Shown: positions 8,426-17,180, counted from the stretch's first letter. The stretch: DNA of 49,995 nucleotides from Actinomycetes bacterium (GCA_025356335.1 JANXUF010000086.1:1-49995), one strand, 5' to 3'. Notes: generated by a model not told the origin, from the letters alone. A program made the numbers and translations.

Positions 8426-9424
8426 ATGGCGACGGATGTGGATACCGACCTGGCCGACGAACTCAGCGGCCTCGATGCTGCCACGGTGTTGCAGCAGCTC
8501 GAACCGCATCGGAGGGAACTGACCGGCTACTGCTACCGGGTACTCGGTTCGAGTTTCGAGGCCGAGGATGCCGTTCAGGAGACGATGGTGCGCGCGTGGA
8601 AGGCGAGCGATCGATTCGAAGGCCGTTCGAGCGTCCGTTCGTGGCTCTATCGGATCGCCACCAACGTCTGCCTCGACATGCTCCGCGGTCCGCAACGTCG
8701 TGCCAGGCCGATGGACCTCGGGCCGGCGTCGCGCGCCGACGTCGCCGTACTGGCGACGCGACCGGAGCACGCCTGGGTGACGCCTGTTGCCGACGCCGCC
8801 GTCCTCCCGGCCGACAGCGATCCCGCCACGCTTGCGGCCATTCGTGAGTCGATTCGCCTGGCATTCGTCGCCGCCCTCCAGTATCTGCCCCCTCGTCAAC
8901 GGGTTGTCCTGATCCTCCGCGAGGTGCTCAGTTGGCAGGCCAGCGAGGTCGCCCAACTCCTGGAGACCAGCGTCGCTTCGGTGAACAGCGCGCTGCAGCG
9001 GGCTCGGGCGACCCTCGCAGAACACCCGTACGAGGACGAGATCGCCGAGGTCGATGACGACCAGGCACCGCTACTCGCCAACTACGTCGACGCCTTCGAA
9101 CGCTACGACATCGAACGGCTCGTCGCCCTGCTCCACGAGGACGCCATCATGTCGATGCCTCCATTCGACCTCTGGCTCAGTGGGCCGGTCGACATCGGCA
9201 GATGGTTCCTCGGGACGGGCATCGAGTGCAAAGGCTCTCGTCTCGTTGCCACCGCCGCCAACGGTTGTGCCGCGTTCGGGTCATACCGCCTCGATCCGAA
9301 CGGGGGTTGGGCGCCGTGGTCACTCCAGGTGCTCGAGTCGGACGGCGAGCGCATCACCGGCCATCACAACTTCCTCGACACCAGCCTCTTCGCCCAATTC
9401 GGGCTACCACTGCACCTCGACTGA
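8426..9424 (+). CDS. ECF sigma factor with SnoaL-like C-terminal domain (SigG-like)
   Basis: 332-residue group IV sigma factor. Region 2 (residues about 25-90) includes EAEDAVQETMVRAWKASDRF and WLYRIATNVCLDMLRG; region 4 (about 150-205) includes LPPRQRVVLILREVLSWQASEVAQLL with the helix-turn-helix. Residues about 215-330 form a SnoaL/NTF2-like domain (NYVDAFERYDIERLVALLHEDAIMSMPP), as in M. tuberculosis SigG and related ECF groups that carry their own regulatory tail. No anti-sigma gene is adjacent, which fits these self-regulated types. TAGACT (8414-8419) ends six bases before the ATG, so a leaderless mRNA is likely. Confidence 0.93.
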   Translation: MATDVDTDLADELSGLDAATVLQQLEPHRRELTGYCYRVLGSSFEAEDAVQETMVRAWKASDRFEGRSSVRSWLYRIATNVCLDMLRGPQRRARPMDLGPASRADVAVLATRPEHAWVTPVADAAVLPADSDPATLAAIRESIRLAFVAALQYLPPRQRVVLILREVLSWQASEVAQLLETSVASVNSALQRARATLAEHPYEDEIAEVDDDQAPLLANYVDAFERYDIERLVALLHEDAIMSMPPFDLWLSGPVDIGRWFLGTGIECKGSRLVATAANGCAAFGSYRLDPNGGWAPWSLQVLESDGERITGHHNFLDTSLFAQFGLPLHLD

Positions 9425-9441
9425 GGCACCGGCACCGGTGG

Positions 9442-9591
9442 CAGTCGGCGAACCGCGATTCTGTCGGTTCGGGGGAGGTTGCCTGTTCGTTCGTCCAGGT
9501 AGCGGACCCGAACTCCAGCTGCAACGAGGTCTGGATGCGCGGTCCGGAAGGCTACATAGTCGTCGTCGCCGGTCCTGCGACTGGGTGCTGA
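9442..9591 (+). pseudogene. Possible gene remnant, C-terminal fragment
   Basis: A 49-codon open stretch ending in TGA encodes residues that look protein-like (for example NEVWMRGPEGYIVVVAG, two spaced cysteines), yet it has no in-frame start after the sigma gene stop. It could be the tail of a deleted gene, or chance coding potential. I cannot assign a family. Confidence 0.2.
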
Positions 9592-9668
9592 CCTCGAACT
9601 GTTCGGCCGGTCACCGCCGCCCTCGATCAGGCAGATAGGTCTTCGACCGAACCCAGCGGACGACCCCG

Positions 9669-12269
9669 TCAGACGATTTCGACGATACGGCCGTCGAAGT
9701 TGCGGATCTTGCCGGGACCACCTTCTCGACTGCTGGCCGGTGCCGCTGACAGGTCGACCTCGACCCACGTGCCGTCGTGGAGGCGAACGTTCCTGAGGGT
9801 CCCTGCCTGACCTGGTGTCACCGAGGCGACGGCGACGATGTCGCCGAAGCGCGGACCGGTGACCGTGCCGCGCACACCCTTACCGGCGCGGCCCTGGACG
9901 GGGAACTCCGAGCACGGCACGCGCTTGGCGCCGCCTTTGCCCTGCACGATCAACAGCGTGTCGGCGTCGGCGGCCAGCACCGCGCCGACGACGTCGTCGC
10001 CGGCACCGAGCTTGATGCCACGGACGCCGGCAGCCTGACGACCCATCGGCCGGACATCGGTCGGGGCGAAGCGGATCGTCTGGCCGAGGCGGGTGACGAG
10101 CATGTACGGCCCGCCGGCTGCAGCATCGGACGGCTCGGCGGCCAGCATCGTCTGCTGACCCGTCACGTCGGGGATCGGTGCGGTCTCGACCCATGGCAGT
10201 GCGGCGATCAGGCGGTCACCGCCATCGAGCTTGATGACGGAGATGCCGCCCTTTCGATCGCCGCCGTCGAGGTCTTCCCCACCGATCCGCTTGATCGTTC
10301 CGGACGACGTCACGAAGAGCAGTTCCGTCGGGAACGTACCTGACGCAGCTGACGAGCTCGCGGAGGGGGTGGATGCGATGGCCGGGAACGAGCCGGAGGT
10401 TGTCGGTTCGTCCGTTGGCGGTGTCGTACCCCACAGCACGACACGCTCGCCGGAGGCGAGGCCCGTCAGCACGTTCGGCAACGCCGTCGCCTTGCCCTCC
10501 GGGATGTTGACGCCGAGCAGGCGGTGCAATTGGCCGCGATCGGTCAGAGCAACGAACTGTCCAGCAGTCGAGCCGGCGAGGCGGTGCAACACCATCGGTC
10601 CGTCCGTCTTCGCCTTGGCCCTCGGCCCACTGCGCAGCGCCTGAATGTACCCGTCGGCGGTCACGACGACCTCGAGCGGTTGGTCCAGGACGGCGGCAAC
10701 CGGCTGCGGTAACGCTGCAGTTGTCAGCATCGTGCGCCGGGCCATCAGCGGATCGTCCGGCTTGAACAATGCCATCGCGCATTCGTCGAGTTCGACGCCG
10801 ACCTGTCGGCGCAGCCGCGCGCTCGACGAAATCAGCCGTTCGAGCCGCGCCAGTTCGGCCTGCAGTGCGGTCTGCTCACGCTCAAGTTCGACCCGAGCGA
10901 GCCGCGTCAGGCGGCGCAGCGTCAGGTCGAGGACGTAGTTCGCCTGCAGATCGTCCAACCCGAACCTGGCCCTCAGACCGGTGCGCGCTTCGGCGACATC
11001 GTCGGCGGCACGGATGATGGCGATCGCTGCGTCGATGTCGAGCAGCGCGAGCAGCAGCCCGGACAGCAGATGCAACCGTTCGTTGATCGCTTCGATGCGT
11101 CGCCTCGACCGTTTGTCGATGCATGCGATTCGGTGCTGCACCCACGCTTCGAGCATCGTCCGCAGGTTGTAGAGCTGTGGATTGCCGAAGGCGTCCAAAG
11201 CGTGGAAGCGGACGGCATTCGTCACCTGCAGTTCGGTCGAACGCAACAGCGCCGGAATGACCCGCGATGAATCGATGCCGGCTGCAAGCTCGATGACGAC
11301 GCGCATCTCGCCGTCGGCCGACGAGTTGATGATGTCGACGATGCCGGAGAGCCTGCCGTCGTTGACCTCCTTGACGACGGCGGCGATGAACCCCTCGGTC
11401 GACACAGCGTGGCCCTGGACGTACGGCAGCGAGGTGATCACCAGCAGCTGGCCGGTTGATTTGCGTCCGGTGGTCACCGGTTCCTCGACCGTCCAGGTAC
11501 CGCGCAGGCGGATCTGACCGACGCCCGATCGGTAGACGTCGACGAGGTCGTCGGCATTGACAACCTGCGTCGCCGACGGATAGTCGGGGCCTTTGAGCAC
11601 GGCGGCAAGGTCTTCGACCGACGACGTGGGCTCTTCGATCAGCAGGCGCGCAGCGGCGACGACGTCGAGCGGGTTGTGCGGCGGGATGTTCGAGGAGATC
11701 CCGACGGCGATGCCGAACGAGCCGTTGACGAGAATATTCGGGAAGCCACCTGGGAGGACCTCCGGCTCGACGTTCAGCCCGTCGTAGTTGGGGATCATCT
11801 CGACGGTTCCGTCGCGCACCTGCGCAAGCAATGCCATCGACGCGCTTCCGAGGCGCGCCTCGGTATACCGAGACGCTGCCGGACCGAAGTCGGGAGAGCC
11901 GAAGTTCCCTTGAAAATCGATCAGCGGGAGGCGCAGCGAAAACGGTTGGGCCATACGCACGAGCGCCAGGTAGGCGTCCCCATGGGGGTGATATTTGGAC
12001 ATGCAGTCGCCAGATATACGGGCGCATTTGACCGTCGGATTGCCGGGGATGGCCGGCGTCGGATTGAGGTTCAGCGCCGCCCACATCAACCGCCTGGCAA
12101 CCGGCTTGAGGCCGTCGCAGACGTTCGGGACGGCGCGATCCTCGATGACGTACTTGGCGTACGTCCCGAACATCTCCTCGAAGTGTTCTCCCGCATCTCG
12201 GAGCACCGGCGGCGTCGGCTCGACGACTTCCACCGGTTCTGACGGGCGTTTGCGGCGGCCACCTGCCAT
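9669..12269 (-). CDS. parC: DNA topoisomerase IV / gyrase subunit A-type protein
   Basis: 866-residue type IIA topoisomerase A subunit, which cuts and rejoins both DNA strands. The winged-helix DNA-gate domain shows NVCDGLKPVARR, KYHPHGDAYLALVRMAQ and the catalytic Tyr135 in AASRYTEARL. A long coiled-coil follows (residues about 420-480) and then a beta-pinwheel C-terminal domain. The canonical gyrase box QRRGGKG is replaced by QGRAGKG, and the spacing is unusual, so this is more likely a topoisomerase IV or second paralogue than the main gyrase A. A Ser/Thr-rich low-complexity insert sits at about residues 640-660. The ATG at 12269 follows the parE stop with one base between them. Confidence 0.92.
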   Translation of the reverse strand: MAGGRRKRPSEPVEVVEPTPPVLRDAGEHFEEMFGTYAKYVIEDRAVPNVCDGLKPVARRLMWAALNLNPTPAIPGNPTVKCARISGDCMSKYHPHGDAYLALVRMAQPFSLRLPLIDFQGNFGSPDFGPAASRYTEARLGSASMALLAQVRDGTVEMIPNYDGLNVEPEVLPGGFPNILVNGSFGIAVGISSNIPPHNPLDVVAAARLLIEEPTSSVEDLAAVLKGPDYPSATQVVNADDLVDVYRSGVGQIRLRGTWTVEEPVTTGRKSTGQLLVITSLPYVQGHAVSTEGFIAAVVKEVNDGRLSGIVDIINSSADGEMRVVIELAAGIDSSRVIPALLRSTELQVTNAVRFHALDAFGNPQLYNLRTMLEAWVQHRIACIDKRSRRRIEAINERLHLLSGLLLALLDIDAAIAIIRAADDVAEARTGLRARFGLDDLQANYVLDLTLRRLTRLARVELEREQTALQAELARLERLISSSARLRRQVGVELDECAMALFKPDDPLMARRTMLTTAALPQPVAAVLDQPLEVVVTADGYIQALRSGPRAKAKTDGPMVLHRLAGSTAGQFVALTDRGQLHRLLGVNIPEGKATALPNVLTGLASGERVVLWGTTPPTDEPTTSGSFPAIASTPSASSSAASGTFPTELLFVTSSGTIKRIGGEDLDGGDRKGGISVIKLDGGDRLIAALPWVETAPIPDVTGQQTMLAAEPSDAAAGGPYMLVTRLGQTIRFAPTDVRPMGRQAAGVRGIKLGAGDDVVGAVLAADADTLLIVQGKGGAKRVPCSEFPVQGRAGKGVRGTVTGPRFGDIVAVASVTPGQAGTLRNVRLHDGTWVEVDLSAAPASSREGGPGKIRNFDGRIVEIV

Positions 12270-12270
12270 C

Positions 12271-14286
12271 TCAGTTTCCTCCGAGGTTGGTGTTCTCGAG
12301 CGACGATTCGAGCAGCCAGTCGAGCCTCGCCTGGGCGCTGTTGCCCATCAGGCGGGAGACGAGGTCGTCGAAGGCGATGGCGTCGTCGACGGTGATCTGC
12401 AACAGCGTGCGTGTGGCCGGCGACATCGTTGTGTCACGCAGTTCCTGCCAGTCCTGTTCGCCGAGTCCCTTCATCCGCCCGATGTGCGCCTTGTGGTTCG
12501 GGTGCGCCGCCATATAGGCGTCCTTGGCGGCGTCGTTGCGGAAATACACCTTGCCGTCGCGATCGGATGTCGAGTACAGCGGCGGCTGGGCGACGAACAG
12601 GCGACCAGCCTCGATCAGTTCGCGCATCTGACGCCAGAAGAAGGTGATCAGCAGCGCTTCGATGTGCCCGCCATCCTGGTCGGCGTCGGCAAGTGTGATC
12701 ACCCGCGTATAACGGAGCTTGTCGAGCGAGAAGTCGGCTCCGCGGCCACAGCCCAGCGATTGGATCAGCGTCGCCAATGCAGCATTCTTGGCGATCTTCG
12801 CCGGTGACACTTCTTCCACGTTCAAGACCTTGCCGCGCAGTGGCAGGATCGCCTGTGTCTTCGGGTTACGGGCGGCGACGGCGCTGCCGCCTGCAGAATC
12901 GCCCTCGACGATGAACAACTCCGAGCCCCCGAGCGGTTCCGCCTCCTTCGGTGTGTACTGGCAGTCGTACAGCTTGTCGGGCAGACCGGAGCCGCGCAAT
13001 GGCGATTTGCGCGCGAGCGCCCTGTCGGCGGCCCGGTCCTCGTCGGATTTCAGCCGGTCACGCATCGCCGACGCAGCCTTTTCGGCGATCCGTTTGGCGT
13101 CTGACGGATGTTCTTCCAGCCACTTCGAGAGCTGCTCGTAGACCACCGACTCGACTGCCCCCGCGGCCTGGACGGTTTCCAGCTTGTTCTTCGACTGTGA
13201 GTCGTACGACGGATTGGTCAGCAGCACGGCGACGACGGCGATCAGTCCCTGACGCACATCTGCACCCGACGGGTTGTCCTCTTTCTCCTTGAGGATGTTG
13301 CGGTCACGGGCATAGCGGTTGACCGCTCGGGTGATCGCTTTGGTCATGCCCTCGATGTGCTTGCCGCCGCCAGGGTTGTAGACTCCGTTGGAGTAGCCGA
13401 TCAATGTCTCCGAGTAGCCGGCCCAGGTCAGGGCGACGTCGATCTGCATCTTCTCGGCGTCGTGACGCCCGACGATACTGATCGGAGCACACACCGGGTC
13501 GCGGGACGACGACAGCTTGGTCACCAGGTCGGCGAGCCCGTTCTCCGAGTGGTATTCGGCAGTGAACGGTTCGCGACCGGTCCGCGAATCGGTCAACACG
13601 AACGTCAACCCAGGGTGGACGTAACAGCGGTTCTCCAACCGTTCGCTGATCATCCTGCGGGAAAAGCCGGCCAACGGCTGCCCGTTGTCGTCCGTGAAAC
13701 ACGACAGGTCCGACCAGCTCGTCAACACCGTTCCCTGCTCGGCGGACGTACTGCGGCCGATGACCTCGACAGGACCGTCCGGAACGCCGGGTCTGTCGCC
13801 CTTGGGAGAACGTTTCAGCGAGAAGTTCTGGGCGTACTTCTTGCCGTCCCGGCGCACGATCAGTTCGACCCGGGTCGACAACGCAGTGTTGGCCTTGAGG
13901 CCGACGCCATGCAACCCACCGGACGTCTTGTAGGCATCTCCGTCGAATTTCCCGCCGGCATTGACAACGGTGAGGATGACCTCGGCGGCGGACTTGCCCT
14001 GATGGATCCCGGACGTCATCGGGTCGACGGGCATGCCACGCCCGTAGTCACGCACACGGAAACCGGCGTTGTCGAGCAGTTCGATCTCGATGCGGTTGCC
14101 GTGACCGGCGAGATGCTCGTCGACGCTGTTGTCGACGACCTCCCACAGCAGGTGGTGCAGGCCGGCGATCCCCGTCGAGCCGATGTACATCGCCGGGCGC
14201 AGGCGAATGTGTTCCAGCCCTTCGAGGGCAGTGATCGAGTCCGCTGTATACGCCGAGTCGACGTGTCCCGCTTGCTTGGTAACCAT
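12271..14286 (-). CDS. parE: DNA topoisomerase IV / gyrase subunit B-type protein
   Basis: 671-residue ATPase subunit. GHKL motifs are NSVDEH, DYGRGMPVD and GGLHGVGL; the transducer and TOPRIM domains follow, with VEGDSAGGSA and DADQDGGHI. Most GyrB/ParE proteins read NAVDE, DNGRG and DADVDGSHI, so three motifs carry substitutions while the acidic metal-binding residues remain. That, and the partner's altered GyrA box, argue for a divergent paralogue (topoisomerase IV-like). ATG 14286 is one start; an in-frame ATG at 14295 is equally possible, and both lie in the inverted repeat 14288-14312. It is the first gene of the parE-parC operon. Confidence 0.9.
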   Translation of the reverse strand: MVTKQAGHVDSAYTADSITALEGLEHIRLRPAMYIGSTGIAGLHHLLWEVVDNSVDEHLAGHGNRIEIELLDNAGFRVRDYGRGMPVDPMTSGIHQGKSAAEVILTVVNAGGKFDGDAYKTSGGLHGVGLKANTALSTRVELIVRRDGKKYAQNFSLKRSPKGDRPGVPDGPVEVIGRSTSAEQGTVLTSWSDLSCFTDDNGQPLAGFSRRMISERLENRCYVHPGLTFVLTDSRTGREPFTAEYHSENGLADLVTKLSSSRDPVCAPISIVGRHDAEKMQIDVALTWAGYSETLIGYSNGVYNPGGGKHIEGMTKAITRAVNRYARDRNILKEKEDNPSGADVRQGLIAVVAVLLTNPSYDSQSKNKLETVQAAGAVESVVYEQLSKWLEEHPSDAKRIAEKAASAMRDRLKSDEDRAADRALARKSPLRGSGLPDKLYDCQYTPKEAEPLGGSELFIVEGDSAGGSAVAARNPKTQAILPLRGKVLNVEEVSPAKIAKNAALATLIQSLGCGRGADFSLDKLRYTRVITLADADQDGGHIEALLITFFWRQMRELIEAGRLFVAQPPLYSTSDRDGKVYFRNDAAKDAYMAAHPNHKAHIGRMKGLGEQDWQELRDTTMSPATRTLLQITVDDAIAFDDLVSRLMGNSAQARLDWLLESSLENTNLGGN

Positions 14287-14287
14287 T

Positions 14288-14312
14288 ACACCCATCAGTA
14301 GCAGATGGGTGT
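14288..14312. promoter_or_regulatory. Perfect 9-bp inverted repeat over the parE start
   Basis: ACACCCATC-N7-GATGGGTGT on the plus strand, with perfect arms. It overlaps the candidate ATG at 14295 and abuts the one at 14286. It could be a repressor operator, or an mRNA hairpin that hides the start codon. Confidence 0.5.
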
Positions 14313-14638
14313 GGCAAGGTCTCGGACTACCGCCAAATCCGCGGAGATCTGCCGAAATCCGCCGGCGACGAACCTCGGACGATGTGACCGCTGCAACGTT
14401 GCGTGACCGGTGCAACTGGGCGTGACTGGTGCGACGCCGGTGGAACGGCCGGCGGGAGATGACTCTCGGTATCTTTGATTGCAGCCGCCACCATGTTCTC
14501 GCTTCCCCCGAGCGATCGAGCTGGTGGCGGCCAAAAACGTTTTCGGCCGAGCGTCGGCTGACGGGCGGTGGGCCTGGCCCGGAGGAGCGAGGCAGACCGG
14601 CATGATCGAACCGTCGACCCGCAGATCCTTCGATCGAC
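14296..14638. other. 343-base gap between parE and the candidate selenoprotein gene
   Basis: No credible gene. It holds the parE-proximal inverted repeat, two GCCxAAATCCGC-like copies near 14330-14375, three 19-bp direct repeats (14384-14440) and a 20-bp near-palindrome (14529-14548). The parE promoter should lie here, but no clear -35/-10 pair was found. Confidence 0.6.
14384..14440. repeat. Three tandem 19-bp imperfect direct repeats upstream of parE
   Basis: Copies GTGACCGCTGCAACGTTGC, GTGACCGGTGCAACTGGGC and GTGACTGGTGCGACGCCGG start at 14384, 14403 and 14422. The conserved core is GTGAC(C/T)GGTGC(A/G)AC. A 19-bp period is close to two helical turns, which would place bound proteins on one DNA face. 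Confidence 0.7.
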
Positions 14639-15784
14639 CTACAGCGACGGGACGACCGTGTAGGCCTCTCCGCCGCCGCTGGCCAGGACGTCGTCGAGCC
14701 AGTTGCCCTCGTAGACGTCGTTCGGAGGTTGCATCAGATCGTTGTCGTCTGCACCCTCAGGCGTCGTCACCAGCGTCCAGGCCTGGCGTTTGTACGTCCA
14801 GTTCGACGGATAGAGATGATGCGCCTCACGCCACCACGGCACGGCCGCCGCTGGCGACACCGTGCGGCGCAGGTACTCGCCGAGTTCGAAACATGCCGCT
14901 GCCCGGGCTTCGTTCTCTCCACGCGGTTGCGACCGGGCGACAACATCGTCAGGGGACAGCGCGAACCGCGAGGCGCTTCCGTGCTGCACCCAATCGACGA
15001 TCGCTGCACGGTACGACTCGGCGTCGTCGGGGATCTTCTTGACCTCGCGCAACATCCGGTCGATACGGTCAGGCAGTCCTGGTGGCACGTCCTGGTCGCG
15101 GAGCGGGCTCCGCACGATCGAGGCACCCTCTGCAGGACGGACGATCGTGCCCGTTTCGTCGATCCATACCGCCATCGGGATGTTGACGAAGCCGAACAGT
15201 TCGTCGGTGATGTGTGTCGTGTCGATCAGGCTCGGGTGTGTCGGCGCCGCAGCATCGATCCACTTGTAGGTGTGTCGTGGTTCGATGTCGAGGGCGACGG
15301 TGACGACGGTGAGGCCCTGATGCTGGAGTTCTTCGTGCAGTGCCTGCCAACCTGACAGGCTCGTGCGACAGCCTCAATAACTCGCCCAGGCGACCAGCAG
15401 CACCTTGCGTCCGTGGAGGCTGCTGAGGTGGAACGGATTGCCGTTGCGGGTGGTGAGCGTCGGATCGGCGGCGACGGCAGTGCTCAGCGCCCTGCCGGTT
15501 GCGGTCGCCGGCCCGAGTGCCCAGACGTTGTGTTCGGCGTCGTGGATGAGCGGCATGCCGAGTCGTTGGGCGGCAACGTCGATGTCGAGCGATCCGTCGT
15601 CACGCAACGAGCCTGGAGCCGGGACACAGACCTCGCCGCGGCACAGACCCTGCGGCTTCGGTGCCCAACCGGTTCGGGCCAGGAACTCGGCGGGATCGAT
15701 ACGATCGAGGGTCTCGAGGATCATCGCCCAACCGTAGTGCGCAGCAGTCCAGTCGGCGACCTCGGCCGGCGCACAGCCCCGCAC
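14639..15784 (-). CDS. Candidate selenoprotein: thioredoxin-fold (redoxin) protein with in-frame TGA
   Basis: One continuous 381-codon frame is interrupted only by TGA at 15374-15376, codon 137. The codon lies exactly at the redox centre, giving AWASY-U-GCR; related thioredoxin-fold proteins read WASxCGCR here (established pattern for such redoxins, recalled not searched). The sequence on both sides is clearly one domain: HGRKVLLVAWASY before it; GWQALHEELQHQGLTVVTVALD and DELFGFVNIPMAVWIDETG after it. Residues about 47-52 add a CRGEVC motif, and a C-terminal helical region follows. A SECIS-like hairpin lies just downstream. Start: GTG 15784 is the farthest in-frame start; ATG 15724 (21st codon) is the alternative. 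If Sec is not inserted, the product would be a truncated 136-residue protein or a pseudogene. Confidence 0.72.
15342..15360 (-). promoter_or_regulatory. Bacterial SECIS-like stem-loop
   Basis: The RNA GCCUGUCAGGUUGGCAGGC folds into an eight-pair stem (one G-U) closed by a GGU triloop. The loop begins 22 bases after the TGA; in E. coli fdhF the GGU of the loop begins 19 bases after its UGA. A guanine at the start of a small apical loop at this distance is the accepted bacterial SECIS form. The fold was made by hand. Confidence 0.6.
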
Positions 15785-15905
15785 GAATTCGACGCTGCGT
15801 ATTCATGTTCGTGCTCTTCAGGTAGATTTATGTATCGCTGTTCTCGATGTCACCACCCCAGGCCCGAAGACGAGGTCTGCGTCAGGCTCCTGTGCCCTGG
15901 CTGAC

Positions 15906-17102
15906 GTGATCCACGGCGTGCCGAACGACCAGCGCGCCCAGTCGCTCGTTGTCGAGCGGATCGAGAGCCTCGAAGCGCTCAGGGCGCTCGAACCGGAGTG
16001 GCGGTCACTCGAAGAGCGTGCGCAGCTGGCGTTGCCGTTCCTCACGTTCGACTGGGTGACGGCGTGGTGGAAGCACTTCAGCGAGGACAAGCCAACGCTC
16101 AGGGACTCGGTGTTCAGCCGGGCGGTTCGCTCGCCTTCCGGCGAGCTGATCGCTGTCGCCCCGATGATGCTCAGCGAGCGGCCGGGATTCGGTCCGCTGC
16201 GGATGCGCGAAGTCCACTTCTTCGGTGCCGATCCGAACGTCACCGAACTGCGCGGTCGGCTGTGTGTCGCCGATGCCGAAGTGCAGGTGCATCAGGCGTT
16301 GCTCGATGATCTGCTGACGTGCTCCGACCGATGGGATTGGGTGCGATGGTCTGGAATCGCCGCCGGCAGGTCTCCGGAAACGCTGCTCGACGAGACCGCG
16401 AGGATGCGCTGGCGGCCGAATATCTCGAACTTCGTGCTCCCGTTGAAATCGACGTGGGAAGAACAGCGTTCGACGTTGCGCCGCAATATCAAAGAGTCGC
16501 TTCGCAAGTGCTACAACGCCCCCTTGCGCGATCATCATGCGATCGAGTTCCAAGTCGTGTCGTCTGCCGACGGGATCAGAGCGGCACTCCCTGAGTTCTT
16601 TCGTCTGCACCGCGCCCGCGCCGAGGCACCCGGCATGGTCATGCACCCCGACGTCTTCCACGCCAAGGCGTCCAGCGATTTCCTCGTCGATGTGTGTGAC
16701 CGCTTCGCAGCGCGGAGGATGACGCGTGTCTTCCAGTTGCTCGTCGACGGGCAGGTGATCGCCAGTCGAATCGGTTTCGCCGTCAACGATTCGATGTACC
16801 TCTACTACTCCGGCTTCGATCCGGCGTGGAGCAAGTACAGCGTGTCGACGCGCGTCACCGCGGAAGCCATCAAATATGCGATTGCCGAGGGCTACGCCGA
16901 AGCCAACCTGTCGACCGGCAACGACATTTCCAAGACTCGCTGGGGTCCGCAGGAACGGGTGTTCCGCGAAGGATTCATGCGGTCGCATCACCGCCGAGGT
17001 CGACTGGCGTTCCGCGGCTACCAGCAGGCTGTGCGGATTGGCGAGCAGTCGGTCGTCGGTCGTATCGCCCATCAACTGATCGCCCGTCGTTCATCGTCCT
17101 GA
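15906..17102 (+). CDS. GNAT / FemAB-like acyltransferase (Acetyltransf_6, CelD-like)
   Basis: 398-residue cytosolic protein of the two-GNAT-fold family that includes CelD/BcsL-type and FemAB-like acyltransferases. The second half has the usual features: SRIGFAVNDSMYLYYSGFDPAWSKYSVSTRV, where the family has a substrate-positioning SGxD motif, followed by a helix and TGNDISKTRWGP. Such proteins transfer acyl or aminoacyl groups in cell-envelope or polysaccharide synthesis; the acceptor here is unknown. The annotated start is GTG 15906; GTG 15918 is also in frame and I cannot decide. It is divergent from the candidate selenoprotein gene and followed by the repeat block 17101-17180. Confidence 0.8.
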   Translation: MIHGVPNDQRAQSLVVERIESLEALRALEPEWRSLEERAQLALPFLTFDWVTAWWKHFSEDKPTLRDSVFSRAVRSPSGELIAVAPMMLSERPGFGPLRMREVHFFGADPNVTELRGRLCVADAEVQVHQALLDDLLTCSDRWDWVRWSGIAAGRSPETLLDETARMRWRPNISNFVLPLKSTWEEQRSTLRRNIKESLRKCYNAPLRDHHAIEFQVVSSADGIRAALPEFFRLHRARAEAPGMVMHPDVFHAKASSDFLVDVCDRFAARRMTRVFQLLVDGQVIASRIGFAVNDSMYLYYSGFDPAWSKYSVSTRVTAEAIKYAIAEGYAEANLSTGNDISKTRWGPQERVFREGFMRSHHRRGRLAFRGYQQAVRIGEQSVVGRIAHQLIARRSSS

Positions 17103-17180
17103 AGGATCCTGGCGGTCCCCGGAGGTTCCCGGAGGTTCCTGGACGGCCCTGGCGGTTCCCGGGGCGTCCTGACGGTTCGA
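17101..17180. repeat. Degenerate 10-bp phased repeats
   Basis: Eight consecutive ten-base units after the acyltransferase stop share the consensus GG(C/A)GGTTCC(C/T), for example GGAGGTTCCC and GGCGGTTCCC. Ten bases is about one helical turn. The block ends 31 bases before the predicted -35 of the decarboxylase gene. Confidence 0.7.

Noticed and set aside
15600..15806. ATG 15806 with GAAGAG upstream as start of the redoxin gene
   Set aside because: It is in a different frame from the redoxin and yields an Arg-rich product.
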